From positions 1 through 47,751 of IMG/VR virus record IMGVR_UViG_3300006754_000032: a stretch of 47,751 nucleotides of DNA, one strand, 5' to 3'. Each line of letters opens with the position of its first letter. The stretch's first letter is position 1. Shown piece by piece: positions 13,534-21,075 of the stretch. Position numbers and translations under genes: made by a program. The stretch comes from a virus. The notes beneath the pieces are model-generated. The model was given only the letters and a program-made list of their open reading frames with translations, was not told the DNA's origin and did no database searches.

Positions 13534-14338
13534 AGCACACACAGATTATCAAGTAAGCAACTTTCATATATACTTTACGCTTAACGCTGTGAGCTCCTAC
13601 GTGAAGCAATTTGTTCCAGATACCACTATATTTGTGTGGGATGAAAAAAAAGACCATAAACCTAATATACGTAAGAGTATTTTAAAGGAATATAAGGGTA
13701 ATAGGAGTAACGATCCATCACCACATGAAAATAACGAAGTAATTAAGTCTATACTGTATTCAATGGGGATTAACTCTATTTTCCCAAGTCAGTTAGAAGC
13801 AGATGATATTGTAGCGTATATTTGTAGAGAGCATGAAGGTAGCAAGGTTATTGTTTCAGTAGATCAAGATTTTTTGCAGTTGGTTAGCTCTGAATGTACC
13901 TTATATGATCCGATCCGTAAAAAGTTTTTTGAAAAGGGTAACTTTGAAGAGCAAACCGGTTATGAGAATGTTGAACAATGGTATACAGCAAAATGCTTAA
14001 CAGGTGACGCATCAGATAATGTACCCGGCATACCGCGATTTGGTAAAGCTTCAGTTAGAAAATATTTAGATGACCCAGGTTATCTATTAGATGAAAAACA
14101 ACAAAAAATATTTAGGCGTAACGCTGACATATTTTGTTTAGATAAGTATATACAATTACCGGAAGAAAGACAATACTATAAGGACCAATTAGCAGTTAAA
14201 CTGGATCCTTGTTATAAGACGTTTCTTGAGTATTGTAGAGAATACAACTTTAACCGTATTCTTGATAAAAAAGAAGATTGGCATAATTTGTTTTTTATGA
14301 AAAGTCTTTATAATAAATTAAATGATATCGCTTCCTGA
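13454..14338 (+). CDS. rnh: RNase H-like 5'-3' nuclease (FEN/T4 RNase H family)
   Basis: A 294-residue structure-specific 5' nuclease, similar in length to T4 RNase H (305). It removes RNA primers and processes flaps behind the fork. Metal-binding acidic residues are visible in order: KTLIIDGNN (Asp7), IFVWDEKKDHKPNIRKSILKEYKGNR (~55-80), SQLEADDIVAYICREH (~115-130), VIVSVDQDFLQLVS (~133-146) and the H3TH region CLTGDASDNVPGIPRFGKAS (~178-198). The start is required by the first catalytic motif and lies 80 nt inside the previous gene. The stop is overlapped by 17 nt by the primase gene, giving lagging-strand enzymes side by side. Confidence 0.93.
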   Translation: MKTLIIDGNNLIHRTFYTAKAQSKKTEAHTDYQVSNFHIYFTLNAVSSYVKQFVPDTTIFVWDEKKDHKPNIRKSILKEYKGNRSNDPSPHENNEVIKSILYSMGINSIFPSQLEADDIVAYICREHEGSKVIVSVDQDFLQLVSSECTLYDPIRKKFFEKGNFEEQTGYENVEQWYTAKCLTGDASDNVPGIPRFGKASVRKYLDDPGYLLDEKQQKIFRRNADIFCLDKYIQLPEERQYYKDQLAVKLDPCYKTFLEYCREYNFNRILDKKEDWHNLFFMKSLYNKLNDIAS

Positions 14339-15383
14339 AGACTTTGTCATACTTAAGTTTTTTGAGCTAGGGTTCTATCCAAAGTATAATAAATTTAACA
14401 ATGTATATCAATGCAGCTGTCCTATTTGTAGAGAAGGTAAGTCATTAGGTAAAAAACGTCGTTGTTATTATATACCAAAAAACGAAAACATATTTTGTCA
14501 CAATTGTGGTTGGTCTGGAAAACCGTTAAGATGGATTAAGGAAGTTGCCGGCAATACTGATGAGGAAATTATTAAGGAATTAAAGGAATACATTCCTAAT
14601 GCTGAAGACATAACTGAAAGAGATGAAAAACCTAAGTCAGATTTTAAAGTCGAGACCTTGCCTAAGGATAGTATTAATTTGTCTGATAAGTTTCAACTTG
14701 ACTATTATAGTAGCAACAATATTGTTACGGCTGTTAGATATCTTATTACTAAACGGAGATTAGATACTGCAGTTAATCGACCTGATAATTTATATGTTTC
14801 TTTAGTAGATAGAGTTCATAAGAATAGACTTGTTATACCTTTTATAAATGAAAATAAAGAGATTGAGTTTTATCAAACTCGTACAGTTTTAAATAAAGAC
14901 GGTAGGACTAAACCTAAGTATCTTGGTAAAGTTCAAGCTGAAAAAACGCTATTTAATATAGATAGAGTTAGTAATGATCATGATAAAGTTTATATTTTTG
15001 AAGGACCATTAAATGCTTTCTTTACTAAAAATTCTATAGCAGTAGCTGGTATTACTGAAAGAGGTAGATCATTTACTCAAAGACAAGAACAACAGCTTAA
15101 TAATACTCTAAAATGGTATGATAAGGTGTGGATACTTGATTCTCAGTGGGTTGATCAAGCTTCATTAGTAAAATCAGAAGCATTACTAAAGCAAAAGGAG
15201 AAAGTTTTTATATGGCCAGAAAAATTTGGTAAAAGATTTAAAGATTTTAATGATATTGCAATAGCATGCAAAGTAGATGAGATTAAATGGGATTTTATAG
15301 AAAAAAATACCTTCGAAAGACTCGAAGGTATTGTGAGGTTATCTGAAATTAAAAAATATCGAAATCAGACGTATTTAAATTGA
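14322..15383 (+). CDS. 61: DNA primase gp61-like
   Basis: A 353-residue primase that makes RNA primers with the gp41 helicase. The N-terminal zinc-binding domain has C31, C33 and C36 (CSCPIC) and C59/C62 (FCHNCGWSG). The C-terminal catalytic half has a TOPRIM domain starting at KVYIFEGPLNAFFTKNSIAV (~222-241), with the essential glutamate in FEG, and VWILDSQWVDQAS (~268-280) as the second acidic motif (DxD-type, here less canonical). Length matches T4 gp61 (342). It overlaps the 5' nuclease by 17 nt. Its last 19 nt overlap a convergent gene, and its 3' coding sequence contains that gene's terminator. Confidence 0.93.
   Translation: MISLPEDFVILKFFELGFYPKYNKFNNVYQCSCPICREGKSLGKKRRCYYIPKNENIFCHNCGWSGKPLRWIKEVAGNTDEEIIKELKEYIPNAEDITERDEKPKSDFKVETLPKDSINLSDKFQLDYYSSNNIVTAVRYLITKRRLDTAVNRPDNLYVSLVDRVHKNRLVIPFINENKEIEFYQTRTVLNKDGRTKPKYLGKVQAEKTLFNIDRVSNDHDKVYIFEGPLNAFFTKNSIAVAGITERGRSFTQRQEQQLNNTLKWYDKVWILDSQWVDQASLVKSEALLKQKEKVFIWPEKFGKRFKDFNDIAIACKVDEIKWDFIEKNTFERLEGIVRLSEIKKYRNQTYLN
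15301..15331 (-). terminator. minus-strand intrinsic terminator within the primase gene
   Basis: On the minus strand, ATACCTTCGA and TCGAAGGTAT form a perfect 10-bp stem (15331-15322 and 15316-15307) around a 5-nt loop. A run of T follows (the complement of seven A at 15301-15307). It begins 33 nt after the stop of the minus gene at 15365 and lies wholly inside the primase coding sequence. In the plus direction there is no T-tract, so it should stop only minus-strand transcription. Confidence 0.85.
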
Positions 15384-15802
15384 GCATTACCAGTCTGTGC
15401 AATATAACCTTTAAACGACTCATTTAGAGCAGCAAGCTCTGTAGCGACTCTAGCAATTTTACGCTGTTCTGAAGCTTTCATTCGATCAAAGATTGTATCA
15501 GGCTCAGCACTAGCTAAAAGGGTTTGAATAGAATCAGCATCTTCACCATTTAGATAATGCAGAAACCCATCAATTTCATCAATCCACCCTTTTAAAGTAG
15601 CTCTCATAGCTGCATTACGCTCTTCTACTGCTACAGCGGCCCTTACGTTAGGGTCATCTTCTACAACAGTCTCATCAACTTCAACATCTACATCAAAATC
15701 CCCTGCACTAGTATCATCCTCTAATTCTGCCTCAAATGCTACTCTATCCTCGTCTGCTTGTTCATTGAGAGATTTAAAAAAACGTCTTTCGAATTTGGTC
15801 AT
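15365..15802 (-). CDS. acidic hypothetical protein, 145 aa
   Basis: Not recognised beyond a strongly acidic N-terminal half (AELEDDTSAGDFDVDVEVDE, ~25-44) and a helical C-terminal half (DEIDGFLHYLNGEDADSIQTLL; KIARVATELAALNESFKGYI). The first residues (MTKFERRFFKSLNEQ) look like a short conserved helix. Small acidic late proteins in T4-like phages include prohead core and decoration proteins, which is a possibility only. It has its own late box (ACTAAATA, 5 nt from the ATG) and a dedicated terminator, so it is a single-gene transcription unit. It converges on primase with a 19-nt overlap. Confidence 0.8.
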   Translation of the reverse strand: MTKFERRFFKSLNEQADEDRVAFEAELEDDTSAGDFDVDVEVDETVVEDDPNVRAAVAVEERNAAMRATLKGWIDEIDGFLHYLNGEDADSIQTLLASAEPDTIFDRMKASEQRKIARVATELAALNESFKGYIAQTGNAQFKYV

Positions 15803-15807
15803 AAAAT

Positions 15808-15815
15808 TATTTAGT
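15808..15815 (-). promoter_or_regulatory. late promoter box of the 145-aa gene
   Basis: ACTAAATA on the minus strand ends 5 nt before the ATG at 15802. It forms one arm of an inverted repeat with the divergent late box at 15822-15829. Confidence 0.55.
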
Positions 15816-15821
15816 CTCTAG

Positions 15822-15829
15822 CATAAATA
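15822..15829 (+). promoter_or_regulatory. late promoter box of the 108-aa gene
   Basis: CATAAATA ends 5 nt before the ATG at 15835. It is divergent from the minus box at 15808-15815, and the two are related by a 9-bp inverted repeat (15805-15813 and 15824-15832). Confidence 0.65.
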
Positions 15830-15834
15830 ATTAC

Positions 15835-16161
15835 ATGGACGGACCGGAATTTCCTTATAGCGTAGGCCCAGAAGATAATCCTATTAATTTTCATATGAAT
15901 GTACAAGATCAAATAGATATGTACAAGGATAACGAAAAACATCAAAAAGCCCCGCCAATTTTACCTTTTGAACTAGAACAAATGAATGAACTCCTTGGTA
16001 ATACGTTTGTCTCTTTAGCTGAACTAAGAAATATGCTTTCGAAAGCAAAAGCTAATGAAAATATTTCATCCGGAGCAATTAATCAAATAAATGATAAAAT
16101 TGATAAAATTAACGAACTTATCCTTGATATTCCGGAAGATCTATCTAAAATAGCTATATGA
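15835..16161 (+). CDS. hypothetical late protein, 108 aa
   Basis: Unknown. The N-terminus is Pro/Asn-rich (DGPEFPYSVGPEDNPINFHMN). Residues ~48-105 form a predicted amphipathic coiled coil (LEQMNELLGNTFVSLAELRNMLSKAK; NQINDKIDKINELILDIPEDL). The gene follows a CATAAATA box by 5 nt, so it is probably expressed late and possibly from a leaderless message. It overlaps the next gene by 4 nt (ATGA), tying it to a membrane protein. Confidence 0.78.
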   Translation: MDGPEFPYSVGPEDNPINFHMNVQDQIDMYKDNEKHQKAPPILPFELEQMNELLGNTFVSLAELRNMLSKAKANENISSGAINQINDKIDKINELILDIPEDLSKIAI

Positions 16162-16619
16162 CTATTTTTAGATCGATACTAATTACATGTATCGTATCAG
16201 CTCTATTCGGTTTTGCACTTCGTAATGCATTTGGCTTTTGGGAAGCCGCTACTTTAGCATTTGTGCTTCAATTTATTACGGCTTTTGTTGTTTCCTCCTT
16301 TAAGTTAAATAAGGTAAGTAATCTTACCATGGAGTTTGAAGCCGAATTGCAGCAGTTATTAGATCTTAATGAAGCTCAAATTATATGCCCATGTAATAAT
16401 AATACCTTTATGGAAAATATATTTATTAATATGGATAACACATATACATGTGAAAAATGTAACAACACATATAGGGTTGATGTTAATTTAGTTCCAACAC
16501 TACTTACAGAGACAGTAAATGTAAACAAAACGTTTGCTGACCTAACAAAAGGAGTAAAAGAAATAGAAGATAATAATATCAAAATAACATCAGAGTATAC
16601 TCAAGGAACGGAACTATAA
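16158..16619 (+). CDS. membrane protein with zinc-ribbon-like motif, 153 aa
   Basis: Two hydrophobic segments at the N-terminus (residues ~5-24, ILITCIVSALFGFALRNAFG; ~31-50, ATLAFVLQFITAFVVSSF) predict a membrane hairpin. The soluble part contains CPCNNNTFM (C77, C79) and, about 25 residues later, YTCEKCNN (CxxC), a zinc-ribbon-like arrangement. The tail is polar. Its place in a late-promoted operon with a small coiled-coil protein is compatible with an envelope function such as lysis control or superinfection exclusion, but no known holin or Imm-like signature is visible. Confidence 0.75.
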   Translation: MTIFRSILITCIVSALFGFALRNAFGFWEAATLAFVLQFITAFVVSSFKLNKVSNLTMEFEAELQQLLDLNEAQIICPCNNNTFMENIFINMDNTYTCEKCNNTYRVDVNLVPTLLTETVNVNKTFADLTKGVKEIEDNNIKITSEYTQGTEL

Positions 16620-16630
16620 TACAATAAAGT

Positions 16631-16864
16631 ATGGAAAAACATAAATTTAAATTAAAAGATGGTTCAACGAAAACTATGGAATTTGATGAATTGGTTCGTT
16701 GGGCTTGCTTGGTAGAAGCACTGGAAGTAGTCGGGGGGAAGGAAGATATAGATATTGAAAGTAATAAATGGATTAAACCATTAGCATTTCAAAAATATAT
16801 TGATGAGCGATTCCACTCAATGAAGCACGATCTTAAAGTTGAAGCTACTCTAGGTAATTTATAA
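16631..16864 (+). CDS. hypothetical protein, 77 aa
   Basis: Small, unrecognised. It opens with a charged strand-turn-strand (KHKFKLKDGSTKTMEFDELV), followed by a helix with ACLVEALEVVGG, and ends with a charged helix. A TATAAT hexamer lies 10 nt before the ATG but lacks a good -35 element, and the gene may simply be the third member of the late operon starting at 15835. The stop codon abuts and overlaps the stop of the convergent glycosyltransferase gene at 16859. Confidence 0.72.
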   Translation: MEKHKFKLKDGSTKTMEFDELVRWACLVEALEVVGGKEDIDIESNKWIKPLAFQKYIDERFHSMKHDLKVEATLGNL

Positions 16865-17686
16865 TCCTAGCTCTTCTTTCACAGTTTGGATATACTCACT
16901 TGACACTTTATCTTTAAACTTGTCAATAACTTCGGTGGTATCTTTTCCAATTTCTTGGAAACCAATCATATAATTTCGGAACCGATCCTCTCTTGTTGGC
17001 TTAAACGGAGCTCCTAGTGGTCTTCCAAATCTATGTACCCATCTAAGAAACGGTAGGCATACTGATCGCCGACCCGCGTTGCGGTATTTTTCATGAATAT
17101 ACCCTTCTTCACCCCCAAACCCTCTAAACTTTTTGTTAAAGCCTAACCAGCTATCTTTTCTACATGTAAAGAGTCCAAGACCTTGAGCTTGGATTTCAAA
17201 TGGCTTCCCGTTAGGGTCATCACCCCTTTTATCTGATCCCCAGACGCCCCACATATCACTACCCCATTTATCTAGATCAAAATGAGTAGCTGTATTTTTC
17301 ATATCGTCATATAGTAGAGGGCCTTGCAATAAATTACCTTTATCCTTTCCAGCATCATAATAATCTAAAAGCTTTTTTAAGCTCCCCGGGTCAATTAATA
17401 CATGACAGTCCATTACTAATACGTATTCAGTATTCGCTAATCCAAATATTTTGTGTCTTAAAGAAGTTGCGGAAAATGCATCAAATTCAACATAAGTTAA
17501 AGGCTCTTTAATCCATTCAGCAAATTTACGTATCTCTCTTCCTTGTGGTGATTTTGGATTGTTATTAATAATAACAAATTCTAGTCGATCTAAAATTTCT
17601 TTATGATACAATCTTAAAGACTGTATTGTAAAATAAAGTCCTTCATAGTCGTCATAAACACAGGTTCCAATAGTAAGTTTTCCCAC
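16859..17686 (-). CDS. polypeptide GalNAc-transferase-like glycosyltransferase (GT27-like)
   Basis: A 275-residue GT-A fold enzyme. The N-terminus LTIGTCVYDDYEGLYFTIQSL is the nucleotide-sugar domain start. The metal motif is DCH (93-95, LVMDCHVLIDPGSL), the DxH form typical of polypeptide GalNAc-transferases. Then come FRGFGGEEGYIHEKYRNAG (188-205) and PFLRWVHRFGRP (212-223), which parallel the GGE...R...GG and V-x-H-x-F motifs of that family, including a possible third metal ligand, His218. It lacks the lectin domain, signal and membrane anchor of the animal enzymes, so it is cytoplasmic. The start is GTG at 17686, 11 nt after the Thr/Pro-rich fibre gene, which makes that fibre the obvious acceptor. 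Sugar donor and acceptor are inferred only. Confidence 0.85.
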   Translation of the reverse strand: MGKLTIGTCVYDDYEGLYFTIQSLRLYHKEILDRLEFVIINNNPKSPQGREIRKFAEWIKEPLTYVEFDAFSATSLRHKIFGLANTEYVLVMDCHVLIDPGSLKKLLDYYDAGKDKGNLLQGPLLYDDMKNTATHFDLDKWGSDMWGVWGSDKRGDDPNGKPFEIQAQGLGLFTCRKDSWLGFNKKFRGFGGEEGYIHEKYRNAGRRSVCLPFLRWVHRFGRPLGAPFKPTREDRFRNYMIGFQEIGKDTTEVIDKFKDKVSSEYIQTVKEELGL

Positions 17687-17697
17687 ATTATTAATTA

Positions 17698-20600
17698 CTA
17701 AAATTGCAAATTATTGCAATCCGGATCTTCGGGACATATCGTTGTAGTTGTAGTCGTTGGAGCCGGGGTAGTAGTCGTCGTGGTAGTAGTCGTCGTCGTG
17801 GTCGTAGTTATTATTTGTTCTTCTATTAAGAAAGGTACCTGCAGCGGTAGGATCGGCGCCGGGTATATAAACACCGGGTCCTCCGGTTCCGGTTCCGGTT
17901 GCGGCGGATCCGGCGGATCCGGCGGATCCGGCGGCTGCGGCAGTGGCGGTTCAACAATTATAGTCGGTGGCACCCTGGTTGGAGGAACAGTACATGGGGG
18001 CGGTGGAGTTGTGTAGGGCGGCGTCGTATAAGGCGGCGTCGTATAAGGCGGCGTCGTATAAGGCGGAGTTGTGTACGGTGGTGGAGTTGTGTAAGGTGGT
18101 GGAGTTGTGTACGGTGGTGTTGTAGGATCATCGTATATTTTAAAATCACCAGACGGTCCACCGTTCGTATAACCACCCGGCCAATTAGACCCGGGTAAAT
18201 CATTAGTATTCTCTAGACCGCTGGGTGTATCAATGACCTCTTCACGCGTGCTGGGATCTGTGACATCATCGTCCTCCTCCTCTAAATACGGATCAACAAA
18301 GACGTCTTTTTTAAGAAGAGGGTCGAGTCCACCGGAGTCAATGTCAATGATGGGACCTTCTTTGGTTTGGGTTGTATCATCCGTTTCCTCGATCTTTGTG
18401 CGAGGATCAGTAGGATCGAGGCCACCAGGGTCAATGATGGGACCTTCACTTCCTTCCCCGGCATTTGGATCCCATGGACCGGCCGCCGACATCCGCCAGC
18501 CAGATGGCAGCTCAAACGGGTCACTTCCTTCCCCGGCATTTGGATCATATGGGCCAGCCGCTGACATCACCCAACCGGGTGGCAGAATAGGATCAGCAAC
18601 CTGATCAGGTTGGTACGTTATTGGTTTTGAAGCTGATATTGCTTTATCAATATCAACTGTCTGCAAAACATAACTAGGCGACCCGGCATTATGGCTAAGG
18701 CGCTCCATTGCCGCATTAATCTCATTTTGAGTATCGGGGTTCCCATAAAAAGGTCCACCGCCGGTGGTTGTATGAGTCTCAACTAAAATAGGTGTGTTAT
18801 TAGTGTATATAAATGACGGAGCACTACTATCACCCCTTTCCAATAATTCTTGGAAACTACTCTCTGGTATAGGTAGAGCAATGCTTACAGTTTCAGGATT
18901 TGCTCCGCGCTCTGACCGGCCACGGTCGAATGTCATTACTCTTGGAATTGATTTTCTTTCCGCATCAACTGTAACAACATATGAATCCTGTAAAATATAA
19001 TTATAATCCGTACGTGGTTCAGGAACGGGGTAAATAGCAGTGTTTTCAACCGGTGAATCAAAAATTCCGACACTTATATCCAGACTGCGGTCGCCAATCT
19101 TGATTCTTTCAACAATATTTCTAGTTACTCTATTTCCATCTTTATCTATAAAATTTACAACGCCATCGGCACTATCACCCGGATACCGTACGTCCCAATG
19201 CTTGGACATTACGAAGTGAATTGGAGACACCATGGTTATTGATTTTTCTGTCGCGGCTCTCCAATTATTCGGATTAAAACCAACTCCACGTTCACTTATA
19301 CCTGATATATCCAATTTACCGGCAATTGGTAAGTTAGATACTAATAACCTGTTTATGAGTTTTTTAGTTTCAGACTCTGGTTCTGGACTTTCTCTTTGCT
19401 GTTGTACAGTTAAAGTGAATATCCGTGTTAGATATACTTGTATATCTTCCAATAACCACTCTGACAACATTCCGCTGGGGTCGTCCTCCACTCCACTGTT
19501 AATATCTGTAAGTCTTTGCTGATCAGCTTGTAGTCTTTGAGTGAGTTCCTCCAAACTTAAAGTTGGTAATATACTGTCTCTGAAACTCCTCCTCGCCTCC
19601 AACCGTCTTTGGTTTGCAGCATTTAAAAGCTCTTGCCGAGTCGTTTCATTTTGCTCACTTTCAGCTTCCTGTCGTTCTCTTTCTATTCTAGCTTCTTCAG
19701 CTATAGCTGCCTTACTCGCGGCGACCGCAGCCGCCTCTTCCTGTAACTGCCTTAATCTAGCCTGTTCTAGCGATTTTTGTTCAGCTTCATAAGCAGCCGC
19801 CTTCCTAGCTGCCACTTCAGCGTCACGTATTGCATCGGAAGTCGCTTCACCGGCTTTTGATAATCTACCGGCAGTGGTTGGCTTATCCGGTGTAGCCGCT
19901 GTATATAGCCTCCTACCTTGGGTGATCTGCTCCTCTGCTTTAGTTGCTTGCGCTGCTTGTGCAGTTGCTTCTGCATCTGCCTGCGAGCGTGCCGCTTCTG
20001 CTTCCGCTTTTGCTGCCTCAGCAGCCGCGAGCGCCTCTGCCGCGACCTCTGCCGCGGCCTGAGCTATGCTTTCCGCTTTTGCCTGTGCTGCTGCATTTGC
20101 TGCGGCTCGAGCCGCGGTCTGAGCCGCAGATTCCGCTGCTGTACGTTCCGCTTGCGCAGCCGCGGCATCTACCGCGGCCTGAGCTGCTAATTCTGCCGCT
20201 TCTGCTTCTGCCTGCGCAGATGCTTCCGCTTTTGCTGCAGCATCTGCTGCCCTCACCGCTTCCTCCTCCTGTTGTCGAAGTTGATCAACCTGTTCTTGCG
20301 AGATTCTAAATTCGTCTTGAGGGTTAGGTATATTTTGTGTTATCCTTTGTGATACAGGCTTACCTTCAACAAATTGCTGTAACGAAATGGTAACATCCAT
20401 ACTACCGTCTTCAGCAACTTGATCTGCAATAAGTGTTAACCCATCAGCATTTATATTTACCCATGGGGTGGGTAACCCCCATACAGAAGCAGGTGTAGTA
20501 CCACTAGCACCGTCCCAAAGCTCTTCTTTAGTTTGATAATCCTCAATAAAGATCTCAACCTCACCATCAAGCTCTCTAGATACTTGTACATAATCTACAT

Positions 20601-21075
20601 TAACAGTACCTGTTGTGTTTTTAAAAGAGTTTGGAGCTCCACCACCGCCCAGTTGAGGGTAAGCGACAACAGTCACACCAACATCTATTAGTCCAACGTC
20701 CGGGCTGCCTAAATTTGAAGCCGCAGGCTCTACCGCGGTAGTTGGCTGATTAGGATCCGTATCCTCTGTGTCCGCGGTTGATGGTCCCGTAACGACCGGA
20801 ACGACCGGATCAATTGGAGACACCGCACCTGGAGACACCGCACCTGGATTACAAAGCGCTGGGTCAGGTGGCACCTCATATGGGCCAGCCGCTGACATCC
20901 GGATCTCAGGCTGCACCTTATATGGCCCGGCTGCTGACATCCGCCAGCCGGGTGGCAGCTCCGGTTCACTTCCTTCCCCGGCATATGGATCATATGGCCC
21001 GGCCGCTGACATCAGCCAGCCAGGTGGCAGCTCCGGGTCACCGCCATTCACGGAATATGGATCATCTATTGGCAT
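17698..21075 (-). CDS. giant low-complexity fibre-like protein with mucin-like C-terminus, 1125 aa
   Basis: No catalytic domain is recognised. Layout: residues 1-70 carry three copies of the unit MSAAGPY, two of them with a preceding LPPGW. Residues ~130-260 form a beta-rich region. Residues ~262-480 are an Ala/Glu/Gln-rich helical rod, almost certainly a coiled-coil stalk. Residues ~530-830 form a second globular region. Two more MSAAGP[YW]DPNAGEGS units follow (~840-880), then an acidic linker, a stretch of tandem (T)TPP(P)Y units, PPDPPDPP repeats, and poly-Thr segments with a PAP interruption before the end ICPEDPDCNNLQF. It is likely a virion fibre or whisker-like protein. The start codon shares its A with the upstream stop (TAATG), and the GC-rich Ala and Pro parts differ from the surrounding AT-rich genes. 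Confidence 0.85.
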   Translation of the reverse strand: MPIDDPYSVNGGDPELPPGWLMSAAGPYDPYAGEGSEPELPPGWRMSAAGPYKVQPEIRMSAAGPYEVPPDPALCNPGAVSPGAVSPIDPVVPVVTGPSTADTEDTDPNQPTTAVEPAASNLGSPDVGLIDVGVTVVAYPQLGGGGAPNSFKNTTGTVNVDYVQVSRELDGEVEIFIEDYQTKEELWDGASGTTPASVWGLPTPWVNINADGLTLIADQVAEDGSMDVTISLQQFVEGKPVSQRITQNIPNPQDEFRISQEQVDQLRQQEEEAVRAADAAAKAEASAQAEAEAAELAAQAAVDAAAAQAERTAAESAAQTAARAAANAAAQAKAESIAQAAAEVAAEALAAAEAAKAEAEAARSQADAEATAQAAQATKAEEQITQGRRLYTAATPDKPTTAGRLSKAGEATSDAIRDAEVAARKAAAYEAEQKSLEQARLRQLQEEAAAVAASKAAIAEEARIERERQEAESEQNETTRQELLNAANQRRLEARRSFRDSILPTLSLEELTQRLQADQQRLTDINSGVEDDPSGMLSEWLLEDIQVYLTRIFTLTVQQQRESPEPESETKKLINRLLVSNLPIAGKLDISGISERGVGFNPNNWRAATEKSITMVSPIHFVMSKHWDVRYPGDSADGVVNFIDKDGNRVTRNIVERIKIGDRSLDISVGIFDSPVENTAIYPVPEPRTDYNYILQDSYVVTVDAERKSIPRVMTFDRGRSERGANPETVSIALPIPESSFQELLERGDSSAPSFIYTNNTPILVETHTTTGGGPFYGNPDTQNEINAAMERLSHNAGSPSYVLQTVDIDKAISASKPITYQPDQVADPILPPGWVMSAAGPYDPNAGEGSDPFELPSGWRMSAAGPWDPNAGEGSEGPIIDPGGLDPTDPRTKIEETDDTTQTKEGPIIDIDSGGLDPLLKKDVFVDPYLEEEDDDVTDPSTREEVIDTPSGLENTNDLPGSNWPGGYTNGGPSGDFKIYDDPTTPPYTTPPPYTTPPPYTTPPYTTPPYTTPPYTTPPYTTPPPPCTVPPTRVPPTIIVEPPLPQPPDPPDPPDPPQPEPEPEDPVFIYPAPILPLQVPFLIEEQIITTTTTTTTTTTTTTPAPTTTTTTICPEDPDCNNLQF
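17740..17815 (-). repeat. poly-threonine coding repeat
   Basis: Near-continuous runs of Thr codons (read on the plus strand as GTN triplets such as GTA, GTC and GTG), broken by a PAP insertion, encode the Thr-rich tail of the fibre-like protein. Mixed use of all Thr codons argues for selection on the amino acid rather than simple slippage. Confidence 0.85.
17902..17934 (-). repeat. 9-bp tandem repeat encoding PPD units
   Basis: Three perfect copies of CGGCGGATC (plus-strand sense) and a partial fourth encode the Pro-Pro-Asp run of the fibre. Identical codons show recent slippage-type expansion. Confidence 0.85.
18015..18122 (-). repeat. 15/18-bp tandem repeats encoding TTPP(P)Y units
   Basis: Three near-identical 15-bp units (AGGCGGCGTCGTATA in the plus sense) are followed by more diverged 15- and 18-bp units. 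Each encodes Y-T-T-P-P or Y-T-T-P-P-P. The gradient from perfect to diverged units suggests ongoing copy-number change at one end. Confidence 0.88.
18448..18586 (-). repeat. second cluster of MSAAGP repeat units (two copies)
   Basis: Two coding copies of a ~75-bp unit (LPPGW or LPSGW, then MSAAGP[YW]DPNAGEGS). They match the units at 20878-21030 near the N-terminus of the same protein, more than 2 kb away in the DNA. Confidence 0.82.
20878..21030 (-). repeat. first cluster of MSAAGP repeat units (three copies)
   Basis: Three MSAAGPY units, two with the LPPGW lead-in, span residues 16-66 of the fibre-like protein. The DNA keeps high similarity to the second cluster at 18448-18586, including the PAGEGS-type spacer. 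Confidence 0.82.

Noticed and set aside
16905-16931. TTGACA/TGTCAA inverted repeat as a plus-strand terminator after the 77-aa gene
   Set aside because: Six weak base pairs with a 15-nt loop and no T-run; likely chance in an AT-rich sequence.
17902-18122. CRISPR-like short repeats
   Set aside because: Repeats are contiguous, in frame and encode PPD or TTPPY units; there are no unique spacers and no cas genes.
17714-20309. Long open frames on the plus strand opposite the 1125-aa fibre gene
   Set aside because: They come from GC-rich Ala, Pro and Thr codon runs read in reverse; the products are low-complexity Val/Gly/Arg/Leu strings without conserved features.
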